In this document: positions 10,801 to 17,520 of the stretch, piece after piece
Layout: the number at the start of each line of letters is the position of its first letter
How positions within the stretch are numbered: position 1 is the first letter of the stretch
DNA from: Bacteroides ovatus
GTDB taxonomy: Bacteria; Bacteroidota; Bacteroidia; Bacteroidales; Bacteroidaceae
Assembly: GCA_030844565.1 (NCBI GenBank)
Contig: JAUUNK010000007.1
Location: 1-56,772, forward strand
Direction: 5' to 3'
DNA: 56,772 nt
The notes under the pieces: generated by a model
Told to the model about the DNA's origin: nothing
The model's input: the letters and a program-made list of their open reading frames with translations, nothing else
Databases searched by the model: none
Program-made: the position numbers and the translations under genes

Positions 10801-11807
10801 ACTCCTCCAAAGTACGACCCTATCCACATGCCTCCTTCGCGGTCTTTGCAGATAGAATAAATGGCGTTATCAGAGATGGAATAAGGGTCTCCGTTCACAT
10901 TCTGCAAATGAGTGGTTTTATTGGTAAGCAGATTATAAATATAAAGCCCCGATTCCGTGCCGGTCCACAATTCATCGTCCGAATAGAATGCAATCTCCCT
11001 TACGTAAATATCATCTCCCGACTCATCTTTAGAAAGAAGCGTGCGCACTGTCTTGTTGGTGAGATTCACCTCTTTCAGTCCTCTCACTGTTCCCACATAA
11101 ATGCAATTATAAGGACCGGGGAGCAACTTAGAGATATTGTCTCCCCTAAAAGGCTCGTGACCGTCTTTAGGAAATACGGCGGCTAACGTTTTAAGTTTAT
11201 CCTTTGAAGAATAGAGGTTACCATCACGTACATCCACCCAGCAGACATCATCGGAATCGAAATAAAGTTGCCCCAGATAGCTGAAATCCAGTTCTCCGGA
11301 GCTATCCGCCTGATAGTTTATAAGTTGATTATTGCGGGGGTTGTAATAGAAGACGCCCTGACCTTGCACTGTCGCCCAGATACCTCCTTCCCTATCACCG
11401 GTAATCAGGTTCACAGTATGGTCTATAATGGTATTCAAGTTACTGAGCTGCGTGAAACGTTCCACTTTCTCTGTGGAAGGAGAATAGACACACAGCCCGA
11501 CATCCGTTCCAATCCAGATGTACCCCTGCGGGTCTTCATAGAGAGAAGTTATAAAGTTATTGCCCAAAGTCCCCGTTTCTTTCATGAATGTCTGGAAAGA
11601 GATGCCGTCATACCTGTCCAGCCCATCTTTTGTACCAAACCACATAAACCCTTGCCGGTCCTGAAGAATAGCATGGACCGTATTTTGCGACAGCCCGTTA
11701 TTGATGTCTAAGGAGCGGAAGGCATAATGTCCTTCGTTCAACTCAGCAAAAATACAAAGGCTATAAGAAAAAGTTATAAGTGCAAAAAGACCACGCAGTA
11801 GTTTCAT
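7824..11807 (-). CDS. Hybrid two-component system sensor-regulator (HTCS)
   Basis: This 1327-residue one-protein signalling system joins a periplasmic glycan sensor to a DNA-binding response regulator. In order: signal peptide (about 1-22); two seven-bladed Reg_prop propellers (about 25-650, repeats like GGMWIGSYFGGVNYY); Y_Y_Y domain (about 690-765); one membrane helix (about 772-795); histidine kinase with the H-box NVAHEIRTPLTL; HATPase with the G-box GTGIGLALARSLAELH; a receiver domain (LLIVEDNKDML, phospho-acceptor Asp in VVSDVMMPEMDG, Lys in LLTAK); and a C-terminal AraC-type helix-turn-helix (MGRSNFYRKLKGI, GFNTPSYFSNCFKKQFG). It lies 22 bases after the GH43 stop, suggesting it is also transcribed from upstream. 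The likely target is the promoter at 7702, and perhaps the one at 15422. The ligand is unknown. Confidence 0.97.
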   Translation of the reverse strand: MKLLRGLFALITFSYSLCIFAELNEGHYAFRSLDINNGLSQNTVHAILQDRQGFMWFGTKDGLDRYDGISFQTFMKETGTLGNNFITSLYEDPQGYIWIGTDVGLCVYSPSTEKVERFTQLSNLNTIIDHTVNLITGDREGGIWATVQGQGVFYYNPRNNQLINYQADSSGELDFSYLGQLYFDSDDVCWVDVRDGNLYSSKDKLKTLAAVFPKDGHEPFRGDNISKLLPGPYNCIYVGTVRGLKEVNLTNKTVRTLLSKDESGDDIYVREIAFYSDDELWTGTESGLYIYNLLTNKTTHLQNVNGDPYSISDNAIYSICKDREGGMWIGSYFGGVNYYPKQYTYFEKFYPRTEIDEMGKRVREFCAQNDSTLWIGTEDKGLFHYNPASGEIKPFRHPDIYHNVHGLCFDGRYLWVGNFAKGLSRIDLSTRAVKHYKDTPHDIFSFCRTTSGSLWVGTTVGLLRYRPETDHFDNIPSLNGVFIYHIKEDKQGNLWLATYVDGVYKLNVRSGEWEHFTHQESDSSSLPSNKVLSIFEDSQNQLWFTTQGGGFCRFDPATKTFIRYDSGIGLPGNVIYRMEEDEKGFFWITTNRGLLHFNPKTSGFKVYTVANGLLSNQFNYQSSYKDKKGRIYFGSINGFVSFEPSSFVDNDFLPPIVITDFMLFNKKVVVGNEESPLKQSITLSDYLELESSQNSFSFRMAALSYQSPDMNTLMYKLDGYDSEWYVATKGAVTYSNLPYGTYTLMVKGANSDGIWNPDIRTLKIRIFPPFYLSVWAYIVYALLIFGAIFSTVFYLRKRSADKHQRVMERFQQEKERELYLSKIDFFTNVAHEIRTPLTLIKSPLESVLLNKELPGDVKMELEVMDQNAERLLNLTNQLLDFRKTENKGFKLNPVECNINALIQSVYKRFTTLAKQKGIELTLEMPENELKASIDKEALTKIISNLFTNALKYGKSYAHLLLSADEEGERFSVVMSNDGNILPLEMREDIFRPFVQYRDGREVVPGTGIGLALARSLAELHQGTLAMDDSMDCNRFILSIPITHQPVAYSPETEQAEAVDKEDVAAVEVKTVSSGKDKSETASLLIVEDNKDMLAFVARQLSPLYTVFTAGNGVEALRILEREYISLVVSDVMMPEMDGLELCERLKSDLQYSHIPIILLTAKTNLESKIEGLEQGADAYIEKPFSVEFLRVNVANLLNNRERLRRRFIESPFVKADTMAHTKADELFIQKLNDYISQHLDNTNLMIDDMADAMNMGRSNFYRKLKGIVDMSPNEYLRLVRLKKAAQLLKEEKYGIVEISYMVGFNTPSYFSNCFKKQFGVLPKDFVQ

Positions 11808-11829
11808 AGTATGTGTTTCTTATTCAAGT

Positions 11830-12810
11830 CTACTCCACCACCTGCGGCTTCATCACCCGCCCCTTGATAGCCACCACACCGCGGCGGGAGATAGAAAAGT
11901 CTTTGAAATAGGAAGTACGGGGATGAATCTTCTCCTTGTTCCAATGGGCATGGAAGACATATTTCCAGCTACCGTCTTTGCAACGGAAAGGGGCGCCATG
12001 CCCGGTCCCTACAAGTCCTGCGTCGGCATCTCCTTGCAGCAGGGGATTCGCGGGAGATTTGGTCCACGGACCCATCGGCGAATCGGAAGTGGCATAGCCC
12101 ACGCCGTAGCCCTGGTTCTGGTAGTGGTTGGCAGAATAGATAAGATAATACTTACCCTTCTTTTTGAGTACCGAAGGTCCTTCCGCCACTTTAGCTTGTA
12201 GCAGTTCCCAAGGCTCTTCGGCTTTGATGCATTGGGAGAGGGTTTCGGTTTTAATTTTCATCAGGTCGTCCGTCATCTGTGCCACCCAAATGACGTTGCC
12301 ATCCGTAAAGCGTACGAAGTAGAGATACGGAGTGCCGTCATCGTCTATAAAGAGCGAGGTGTCGATGCTTTTTTCTTCCCAGATAGGTTGTTTCACTTCC
12401 TGCCGGAAGGGTCCTGCGGGAGAATCGGAAGTTGCCACACAAATGTGTTCTTCCGTAGAGTAGAACATATAGAATTTCTTTTTAGACTCGATGTAGTAGA
12501 CTTCCGGCGCCCAGAATCCCCATGTTCCATACGAATCGGCTGCGTAGAGAGCTTGACCCTCGCGGCGCCAGTTTTTCAAATCGTCGGAGGAGAAGCAGGC
12601 AAAGCCTTCGCCTTCTTTCGTTCCTCCCGTGCCGTAGGCATAGTACTTGTTGTTGTGGAGCATCACATACGGGTCGGCAATGGGCAGATAGTCCGTCTCT
12701 ACACTTTCGGTGGCGGCATTTGCCGCCTTTCTCTCTCTTGCATTACCGCTGAGGCTGCAAGCACACAGGGCACAAAGAGTCAACAGAATATAAACTTCTC
12801 TTTTCAGCAT
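11830..12810 (-). CDS. GH43 family glycosidase (paralogue of the 5250-6248 enzyme)
   Basis: This 326-residue GH43 enzyme has catalytic Asp46 (LPIADPYVM), Asp150 (SIDTSLFID) and Glu210 (VAEGPSVLKK). The protein is alignable end to end with the GH43 at 5250, with long identical runs such as EGEGFACFSSDDLKNW, pointing to duplication within the locus. The N-terminal signal contains LCALCACSLSG, a probable lipoprotein lipobox. Its sits directly before the HTCS gene (22-base gap). Its start codon is only 16 bases from the first 22-bp repeat array, so the array forms most of its upstream leader. The two paralogues probably attack the same or related linkages, but the sequence does not tell which. 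No separate promoter was recognised between it and the antitoxin gene. Confidence 0.93.
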   Translation of the reverse strand: MLKREVYILLTLCALCACSLSGNARERKAANAATESVETDYLPIADPYVMLHNNKYYAYGTGGTKEGEGFACFSSDDLKNWRREGQALYAADSYGTWGFWAPEVYYIESKKKFYMFYSTEEHICVATSDSPAGPFRQEVKQPIWEEKSIDTSLFIDDDGTPYLYFVRFTDGNVIWVAQMTDDLMKIKTETLSQCIKAEEPWELLQAKVAEGPSVLKKKGKYYLIYSANHYQNQGYGVGYATSDSPMGPWTKSPANPLLQGDADAGLVGTGHGAPFRCKDGSWKYVFHAHWNKEKIHPRTSYFKDFSISRRGVVAIKGRVMKPQVVE

Positions 12811-12826
12811 AAATATACTTTTTAAA

Positions 12827-12958
12827 GGGGATATTTACCCCATTTGTTGGGTATATATACTCAGCACGTAGGGCATATATGTCCTGCACGCAGGGTATAT
12901 ATATCCAGCACGCAGAGTATATATGTCCAGCAAGTGGAGTATATATGCCCTGCACGCC
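12827..12958. repeat. 22-bp tandem repeat array 1 (6 units)
   Basis: Six consecutive 22-bp units start at 12827, 12849, 12871, 12893, 12915 and 12937. A typical unit on the plus strand is GGGTATATAT followed by GTCCTGCACGCA; the first unit is the most degenerate. Each unit joins an AT-alternating core (TATATAT) to a CCTGC-NN-GCAGG-like inverted repeat, so the array is close to palindromic at many registers. It fills the gap between the HTH gene stop (12997) and the GH43 start (12810). There are no unique spacers, so it is not CRISPR. Short ORFs read through it are artefacts of the period. Confidence 0.95.
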
Positions 12959-12996
12959 AAATTATAATAACAACTAATTTAGTTCATTTTATAGCT

Positions 12997-13311
12997 TCAA
13001 CACAAAGCAACTTTCCCTAATTTACCAATCTCTAACTTGGCACTAATCCCCATAGCTTTAAATAGCTTTATAACAGTGGAAAATGTCAAGTTCTTACCAT
13101 TCTCTATCCGGGAAATCTGAGCTTTCTGCACGCCTACCAACTTACCTAATTCCTCTTGAGTTAAGTTTTTGGCTTGTCTTGCACGCTTGATAGCTTCACC
13201 AATAAGGAACATGTTTATCTCCTCTTCATACTTATCACGTTCGGGAGTTCCTTCTTTTCCGATGAACTCATCTTCTATTTCTTCCTGTGTGTAGAATCTC
13301 ATCTTTTCCAT
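12997..13311 (-). CDS. Orphan HigA-like XRE antitoxin / transcriptional regulator
   Basis: The protein is about 104 residues when started at the ATG at 13311, eight bases after the stop of the preceding enzyme. A longer in-frame start at 13386 would overlap that gene by 67 bases and is less likely. The N-terminal part (MEKMRFYTQEEIEDEFIGKEGTPERDKYEEEI in two stretches) and the central XRE helix-turn-helix (LTQEELGKLVGVQKAQISRIE) match antitoxins of HigBA-type systems. These bind and neutralise a RelE/Gp49-like RNase toxin and repress their own promoter. No toxin gene is present on either side; its neighbours are carbohydrate enzymes. It may therefore be a leftover antitoxin or a regulator recruited to this locus. 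It is co-oriented with, and probably co-transcribed with, the upstream gene. Confidence 0.8.
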   Translation of the reverse strand: MEKMRFYTQEEIEDEFIGKEGTPERDKYEEEINMFLIGEAIKRARQAKNLTQEELGKLVGVQKAQISRIENGKNLTFSTVIKLFKAMGISAKLEIGKLGKVALC

Positions 13312-13319
13312 ATCGAGGC

Positions 13320-15353
13320 TCACTGCTTCAGCATCTTCTCCGCCCGTCCCGGCGTGAACAACTCCCACAAAGAAGCAATCGTCCATCCCGGAGCGAAGAT
13401 GTCATTATAATAGCCTTTTCCGTTTCTTCCGTAGTCCCAGTTGGTGTGCTGCACCACTTCCGGATAATAACCTGTCTTTGCTACGCCGCACAGATGTCCG
13501 TCGTGGGGCAGCAACTGGCGCATGGAAGTAGAGATGACTTCGGCAAAGTTGGTGAAGCGGGGTTCTTGGTATTCGCGGGACAGCCAACGGAGCACGTCGG
13601 CAAATTCAAAGATAAACACGTCGATGTGGTTGTTCTCTACCGACACATTTCCCCAGCCACGGGTTTTCAGACCGATGTCTCCCAGCATCTGACCGGGGGC
13701 AAAGGGCACGTCCCATACGTAATACCAGGAGAGGGCGAAATAGGCTGCTTTCTTTGTCAGGTCGGCATAGTGTTTATGCTCTTCGCCTTTGGTAATGAGA
13801 GACAGATAGTAGGTGGCGGTGGAGGCATAGAGCGAAGCTTCTTTGTCTTCACAGTTGGCATCGAGCGTGGACGAGAAGTAGTCCGATTTGGATATTAGTT
13901 CCTTTTCCAGATAGTCCGCCGTTCTTTTGGCACTGGCAAGGTAGCGTTTGTCTTTAAAGTATTTATAGCCCATCACCAGAGGCAAGGTAGCCGAAGGAGT
14001 GCTGCCGCCGCTCTTATCTACGAGCGTGAAGTCGTCGCGGAACTTGCGGGGGAAACTGCCGTCTTCGTTCTGCAATTGGAGGAACATGTCCAGCATCTTC
14101 TTCATCCGTTGCTCCCATTCGGGGTGGCGGCGACCCTGTTCTTTCTCGTAAGCGAGGAAGTGGAGCATGGCATAGATTCCTTCGGATTGGCGGCGGATGC
14201 TATGCACCGGCTCTTCGAACCCACGGTTGAGGTTGACGTATTCTTTGAAGAAACCAGCGGGAGTGAAACCATTCTTCAGGTAGCTATCGAATATCTTGAG
14301 GCTGTTGGACTTCAGCTCTTCACGGTTGCATTCCCAGCCATACTCCCAGGCATTGAACGCATTGAGGAGAACACGGCCGACAAAGCCGACTTCCGCTTCG
14401 CCATTGCTCTTGCAATCGTCTGTGCGCAGACCCACTCCGGAGGTATAAGTCAACTCAGGCTTGCTCACCAGGCTGTTGACAAAGAATTCGCTGAGCGTAC
14501 TTTTCATATCTGCTATTGAATAAGGAGTATCTACGGGTTTGGGAGAATACGTGTCGTAGCAATGTTCCCAAGTGCGGTGCACAAAGTCGGAGAAGTCTTC
14601 GGCAGCATTCTCACAGACTGCCCAAGTGAGTACCACAGCTTCGCCTTTCTTTAAGAGTTGGAAGGCTTCCACCTCGGGCGCCAGCGTCAGTTTGCGGATG
14701 TAGCTTCGGGGAGCTTCGCGGTAGGGGAATCCGAAAGAAAGCGTTGCCACGCCATTGCGGTTCTCAAATCCGGTGAAGCCGAGGGAGGTCTTTCCGGAGA
14801 GTATCACTTCCCCCTCGCGGTGGGTGGTGAGGGCGTCCTTCTCGAACTTATCCAGGCGGTTGACGATCATAAAGCGCCGGGCTTTCTCGTTGTAGATGCC
14901 TGTGAGGGGCGAACTTAAACGGTCTTCGCGCACCAGCCAACTGTCTGAGGTGTGGAAAGAGGGTGCAGACTTGGGTGAGCGCAGGTTGCGGCGATACCAG
15001 AAGCCGGGCATATAGAATTGGCAGTCCTCGTGGCGGAACCCGGTGGCGAGCTGCTGGTGATAGTTGAAGTAGACGTCTTCGAGAGCGGTGACGCATACAG
15101 TGATGCGCGACTGTCCATCCTTTTCTTCTATAGTCTGATAGATGGTGAGGGGGATTCTTTCGCCGGCTTCCAGTTGATAAGCGGTTTTGTCACTCACTGC
15201 GGGGCGGAAGGTGAGCGGATAGTGCTTTGCCTGGTTGCCCGGCACTTTCAATGAGATGGATGCGGACATGCGCCCGGGTACATTGTCTATCGCCTGAATA
15301 GTGCCGATACACGCCCAAATGGCTATTCCACAAAGTAAGCATTTCAAGTTCAT
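13320..15353 (-). CDS. Secreted six-hairpin (alpha/alpha) glycosidase-like protein, specificity unknown
   Basis: The protein has 677 residues with a signal peptide ending near residue 21 (ACIGTIQAID). The first half (about 25-290) looks like a beta-sandwich. From about 300 to the end it is helix-rich, with repeated aromatic and acidic segments such as RRQSEGIYAMLHFLAYEKEQG, LLQNEDGSFPRKF-type and NNHIDVFIFEFADVLRW. This pattern is typical of alpha/alpha-barrel glycosidases and polysaccharide lyases. I do not recognise a named family or catalytic residues with confidence. It is the first gene after the promoter at 15422. It lies eight bases before the antitoxin-like gene, which links it to the GH43 and HTCS further down. 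A role in releasing or trimming uronic-acid or neutral sugar oligomers is possible but not shown. Confidence 0.8.
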   Translation of the reverse strand: MNLKCLLCGIAIWACIGTIQAIDNVPGRMSASISLKVPGNQAKHYPLTFRPAVSDKTAYQLEAGERIPLTIYQTIEEKDGQSRITVCVTALEDVYFNYHQQLATGFRHEDCQFYMPGFWYRRNLRSPKSAPSFHTSDSWLVREDRLSSPLTGIYNEKARRFMIVNRLDKFEKDALTTHREGEVILSGKTSLGFTGFENRNGVATLSFGFPYREAPRSYIRKLTLAPEVEAFQLLKKGEAVVLTWAVCENAAEDFSDFVHRTWEHCYDTYSPKPVDTPYSIADMKSTLSEFFVNSLVSKPELTYTSGVGLRTDDCKSNGEAEVGFVGRVLLNAFNAWEYGWECNREELKSNSLKIFDSYLKNGFTPAGFFKEYVNLNRGFEEPVHSIRRQSEGIYAMLHFLAYEKEQGRRHPEWEQRMKKMLDMFLQLQNEDGSFPRKFRDDFTLVDKSGGSTPSATLPLVMGYKYFKDKRYLASAKRTADYLEKELISKSDYFSSTLDANCEDKEASLYASTATYYLSLITKGEEHKHYADLTKKAAYFALSWYYVWDVPFAPGQMLGDIGLKTRGWGNVSVENNHIDVFIFEFADVLRWLSREYQEPRFTNFAEVISTSMRQLLPHDGHLCGVAKTGYYPEVVQHTNWDYGRNGKGYYNDIFAPGWTIASLWELFTPGRAEKMLKQ

Positions 15354-15421
15354 ACAAATCTGTTTATGTGAACCAGCAGTCGTTTCTCTGATTCTGTGTT
15401 GGTATTAAATTTTATTGGAGG

Positions 15422-15492
15422 CAAAATTAGCAAACATACTCAGATTTGAATGCTACAAATTGACCGTTAAAGGAAAGAATCTGACCAAAATG
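15422..15492 (-). promoter_or_regulatory. HTCS-type promoter and operator A
   Basis: The minus-strand -7 box TAATTTTG occupies 15422-15429. After 31 bases comes the direct repeat (plus-strand reading) TGACCGTTAA at 15461 and TGACCAAAAT at 15482, 21 bp apart. Geometry is identical to that of promoter B, and the half-sites share the T-R-ACC core. It lies about 69 bases before the start at 15353 and should drive the enzyme-antitoxin-GH43-HTCS unit. If HTCS 7824-11807 binds here, the regulator would activate its own transcription (inference). Confidence 0.7.
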
Positions 15493-15512
15493 AAGGTAAA
15501 CAGGCTAAAAGG

Positions 15513-15552
15513 AGAGGTCCCGAAGAGAGAAAGGACTCTTTTCAGGACCTCT
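15513..15552 (-). terminator. Terminator-like hairpin at the end of the DUF4998 gene
   Basis: On the minus strand AGAGGTCC (15552-15545) pairs perfectly with GGACCTCT (15520-15513). The 24-base loop includes the stop codon of the lipoprotein gene at 15542, and the 3' arm is followed by CCTTTT. It separates the operon ending here from promoter A. The long loop lowers confidence. Confidence 0.45.
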
Positions 15553-16300
15553 GCAAGGTGTATGATATTTTATTCTCGAGAATCAATTCCCGAAACTTAC
15601 TTTTGTCCATCTCGACTATCTTTTCGGGGAAAGTTCCTGTTGAAGAAACAAAGAAGGTATCTACAGCATTTACTTCGGGAATATAATAAGTCTTCACCTC
15701 ATAGGCTCCGCGAGGTTTCCAATCTGCAAATTCCACTTGGTTAGTACCCCTAGAAACGGGCATTTGCTGTTGTCTTCCGTCACTATCCAGATAAAATATC
15801 TTAGTCTCCAAAGCTTCTGCCATCTCCGAAGAGAAATTCAATACTAAGTTTCCGCCCCTCACCTCAGCACCTAGCAAAGAGCGTATACGCAAAGAGCTAA
15901 TATATCGTTCGCCATAGGTTTTGCTGCCTTTGTTGGTTGCTATAGAGCGATAGCCGCTTTTATTGTAAGTGACTATTTCAAACTGATAAGTGCCTTCGGG
16001 AAGATTTTCTATGAAAACCCGGAAGGTATCTACCGGATTCACCCGCTGAACGGGTACTGCCAAAGAATCATTATCCGGCAACCAACGAATGACACACTTC
16101 TCTGTGTCCATGCCATATTTTAGCAAGCCTGTTACTTCCACCCGGTTGTGTCCGGGGCGTATATCAACCGAATCCATCTTTGCCGCATAGATAGTCTCAC
16201 CGGCATCAAGGTATTCCTGTATAGTATCCAACTGACCGGAACAAGCTCCTCCGGTCAATAAGATACATGCTATTAATCCTACTCTATATAAACATTTCAT
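15542..16300 (-). CDS. DUF4998 domain lipoprotein
   Basis: The product has 252 residues with a lipoprotein signal (LLTGGACSGQLD). The DUF4998 pattern starts around residue 30 with ETIYAAKMDSVDIRPGHNRVEVTG. Two fibronectin-like beta-sandwich segments follow, ending in YYIPEVNAVDTFF. Proteins of this type are found at the end of SusC/SusD operons and are thought to be surface-exposed glycan-binding or structural partners; no enzymatic motif is visible. It follows the DUF4959/5000 gene by 11 bases. A second member of the same family sits in the same operon position at 46114-46788, so the four-gene block was duplicated as a unit. Confidence 0.85.
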   Translation of the reverse strand: MKCLYRVGLIACILLTGGACSGQLDTIQEYLDAGETIYAAKMDSVDIRPGHNRVEVTGLLKYGMDTEKCVIRWLPDNDSLAVPVQRVNPVDTFRVFIENLPEGTYQFEIVTYNKSGYRSIATNKGSKTYGERYISSLRIRSLLGAEVRGGNLVLNFSSEMAEALETKIFYLDSDGRQQQMPVSRGTNQVEFADWKPRGAYEVKTYYIPEVNAVDTFFVSSTGTFPEKIVEMDKSKFRELILENKISYTLQRS

Positions 16301-16311
16301 AGTTCGAAGCT

Positions 16312-17517
16312 TTAATTATTAGATAGTACATTGCCCCAGAAAGTAAACTCGGTAAAGTGTATGAAGTCCATGCCTCCCCATGTTTCGAATACCTTAAAAC
16401 GGATGTATCTTGCAGGAGGCGCCTCAGCAGGAAATTCAAAATCTTCGCCTGCCTGAAGATATTCCCAGTCTTCCGCCGTGTGTTGTCCTACGGGTAAGCC
16501 GGAAGGTTTATGAGACTCACAATCCATCAACTTCACCCATCCATCCCAACTTCCGTCGGCAGGCGGCGTATCTGTTCTTCCCCATACTTCCCATGTCTTG
16601 AGGTTGCCCCGTTGAAAAGCATGTTCTTCCATAAAAAGATGATAGAACTTATACCGGCTCAATTTAGCTGTAACTCCCATATCAAAGGTAAACCACAAGG
16701 GAAAGGTATCCCCGCCCGGGCTATGGACAAAAAGTGAAGGAGTATAATCGTCATTCCATGCATACGCCAGATTTCCTCCCCATGCGTTGCATGCCACATC
16801 GTTGGGCAATATATAAGGATAGAAAAGTTTCTTGTCCAGACGGGATTCTTCATAAGGAGTCAACACATTATACAGAGTATCCGAACTGTTTCCCCAGCGG
16901 TCCGTCACGTAGATGTCAAACTTGCGCTCCTCCGCCTTAAATCCCCTGACATAGAAAGGACCTTTCTCAGCCTGTGTATATTGCACATGGGCTTCATAAG
17001 GCTGATTCAGCGAGTCGGTAGTGACTACATGAATAGAAAGGCTGGTTTTTTCCGGATTCTCAAAATTTACATATATCCCTCCAAAAGTAGCATTGACCTC
17101 TAACGACTCGTAAGCTGATAAAACGGAAGGTTTCAATGGAGTCACTACGGCAATAGTCGGGGCGCCTCCATTCTCCATCCGGTCTACACAAGACAGCTCC
17201 ACCTGGTGCTCATTCATATCTCCAAACCCATTTATAGTCAATTCTGTTGAATAGACAGAAGCCCGTGTCTCCATTTCTTTATCTTGCCCCACCTTATAGC
17301 GGGCTTTTACATACATAATATCCGGATTATCCGGTAACAGATAAGAAATGACTGCTCCGCCCGGAATATTTCTCACCTTGATATTTGATACCACCCCGGG
17401 AGCACCGGCTTCCACATCTTTTCCGAAAGGTTTTAAGTTATCTTCTTCTTTACATCCTACTGATAAAAAAATCAGTATAAGATGCAATACCATTATATAC
17501 GATTTCATACTCTTCAT
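16312..17517 (-). CDS. DUF4959/DUF5126/DUF5000 surface lipoprotein
   Basis: This 401-residue lipoprotein has Cys22 in FLSVGCKEED. The N-terminal DUF4959-like domain spans about 38-125 (GAPGVVSNIKVRNIPGGAVISYLLP). A middle DUF5126-like sandwich spans about 130-235 (FGGIYVNFENPEKTSLSIHV and FYVRGF). The C-terminal DUF5000 domain (about 240-400) is discoidin-like, with WFTFDMGVTAKLSRYKFY and PARYIRFKVFETWGG. Discoidin-like folds commonly bind sugars, so a surface glycan-binding role beside SusD is the best inference. It starts three bases after the SusD stop and is followed closely by the DUF4998 gene. The paralogue at 46812 has the same three-part layout. Confidence 0.88.
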   Translation of the reverse strand: MKSMKSYIMVLHLILIFLSVGCKEEDNLKPFGKDVEAGAPGVVSNIKVRNIPGGAVISYLLPDNPDIMYVKARYKVGQDKEMETRASVYSTELTINGFGDMNEHQVELSCVDRMENGGAPTIAVVTPLKPSVLSAYESLEVNATFGGIYVNFENPEKTSLSIHVVTTDSLNQPYEAHVQYTQAEKGPFYVRGFKAEERKFDIYVTDRWGNSSDTLYNVLTPYEESRLDKKLFYPYILPNDVACNAWGGNLAYAWNDDYTPSLFVHSPGGDTFPLWFTFDMGVTAKLSRYKFYHLFMEEHAFQRGNLKTWEVWGRTDTPPADGSWDGWVKLMDCESHKPSGLPVGQHTAEDWEYLQAGEDFEFPAEAPPARYIRFKVFETWGGMDFIHFTEFTFWGNVLSNN

Positions 17518-17520
17518 TAT

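Noticed and set aside
12827..12958. CRISPR array
   Set aside because: Units are directly adjacent with no unique spacers, and no cas gene is present.
13312..13386. Longer start of the HTH gene at 13386
   Set aside because: It would overlap the preceding enzyme gene by 67 bases, and the added residues simply reflect that gene's coding sequence in another frame.
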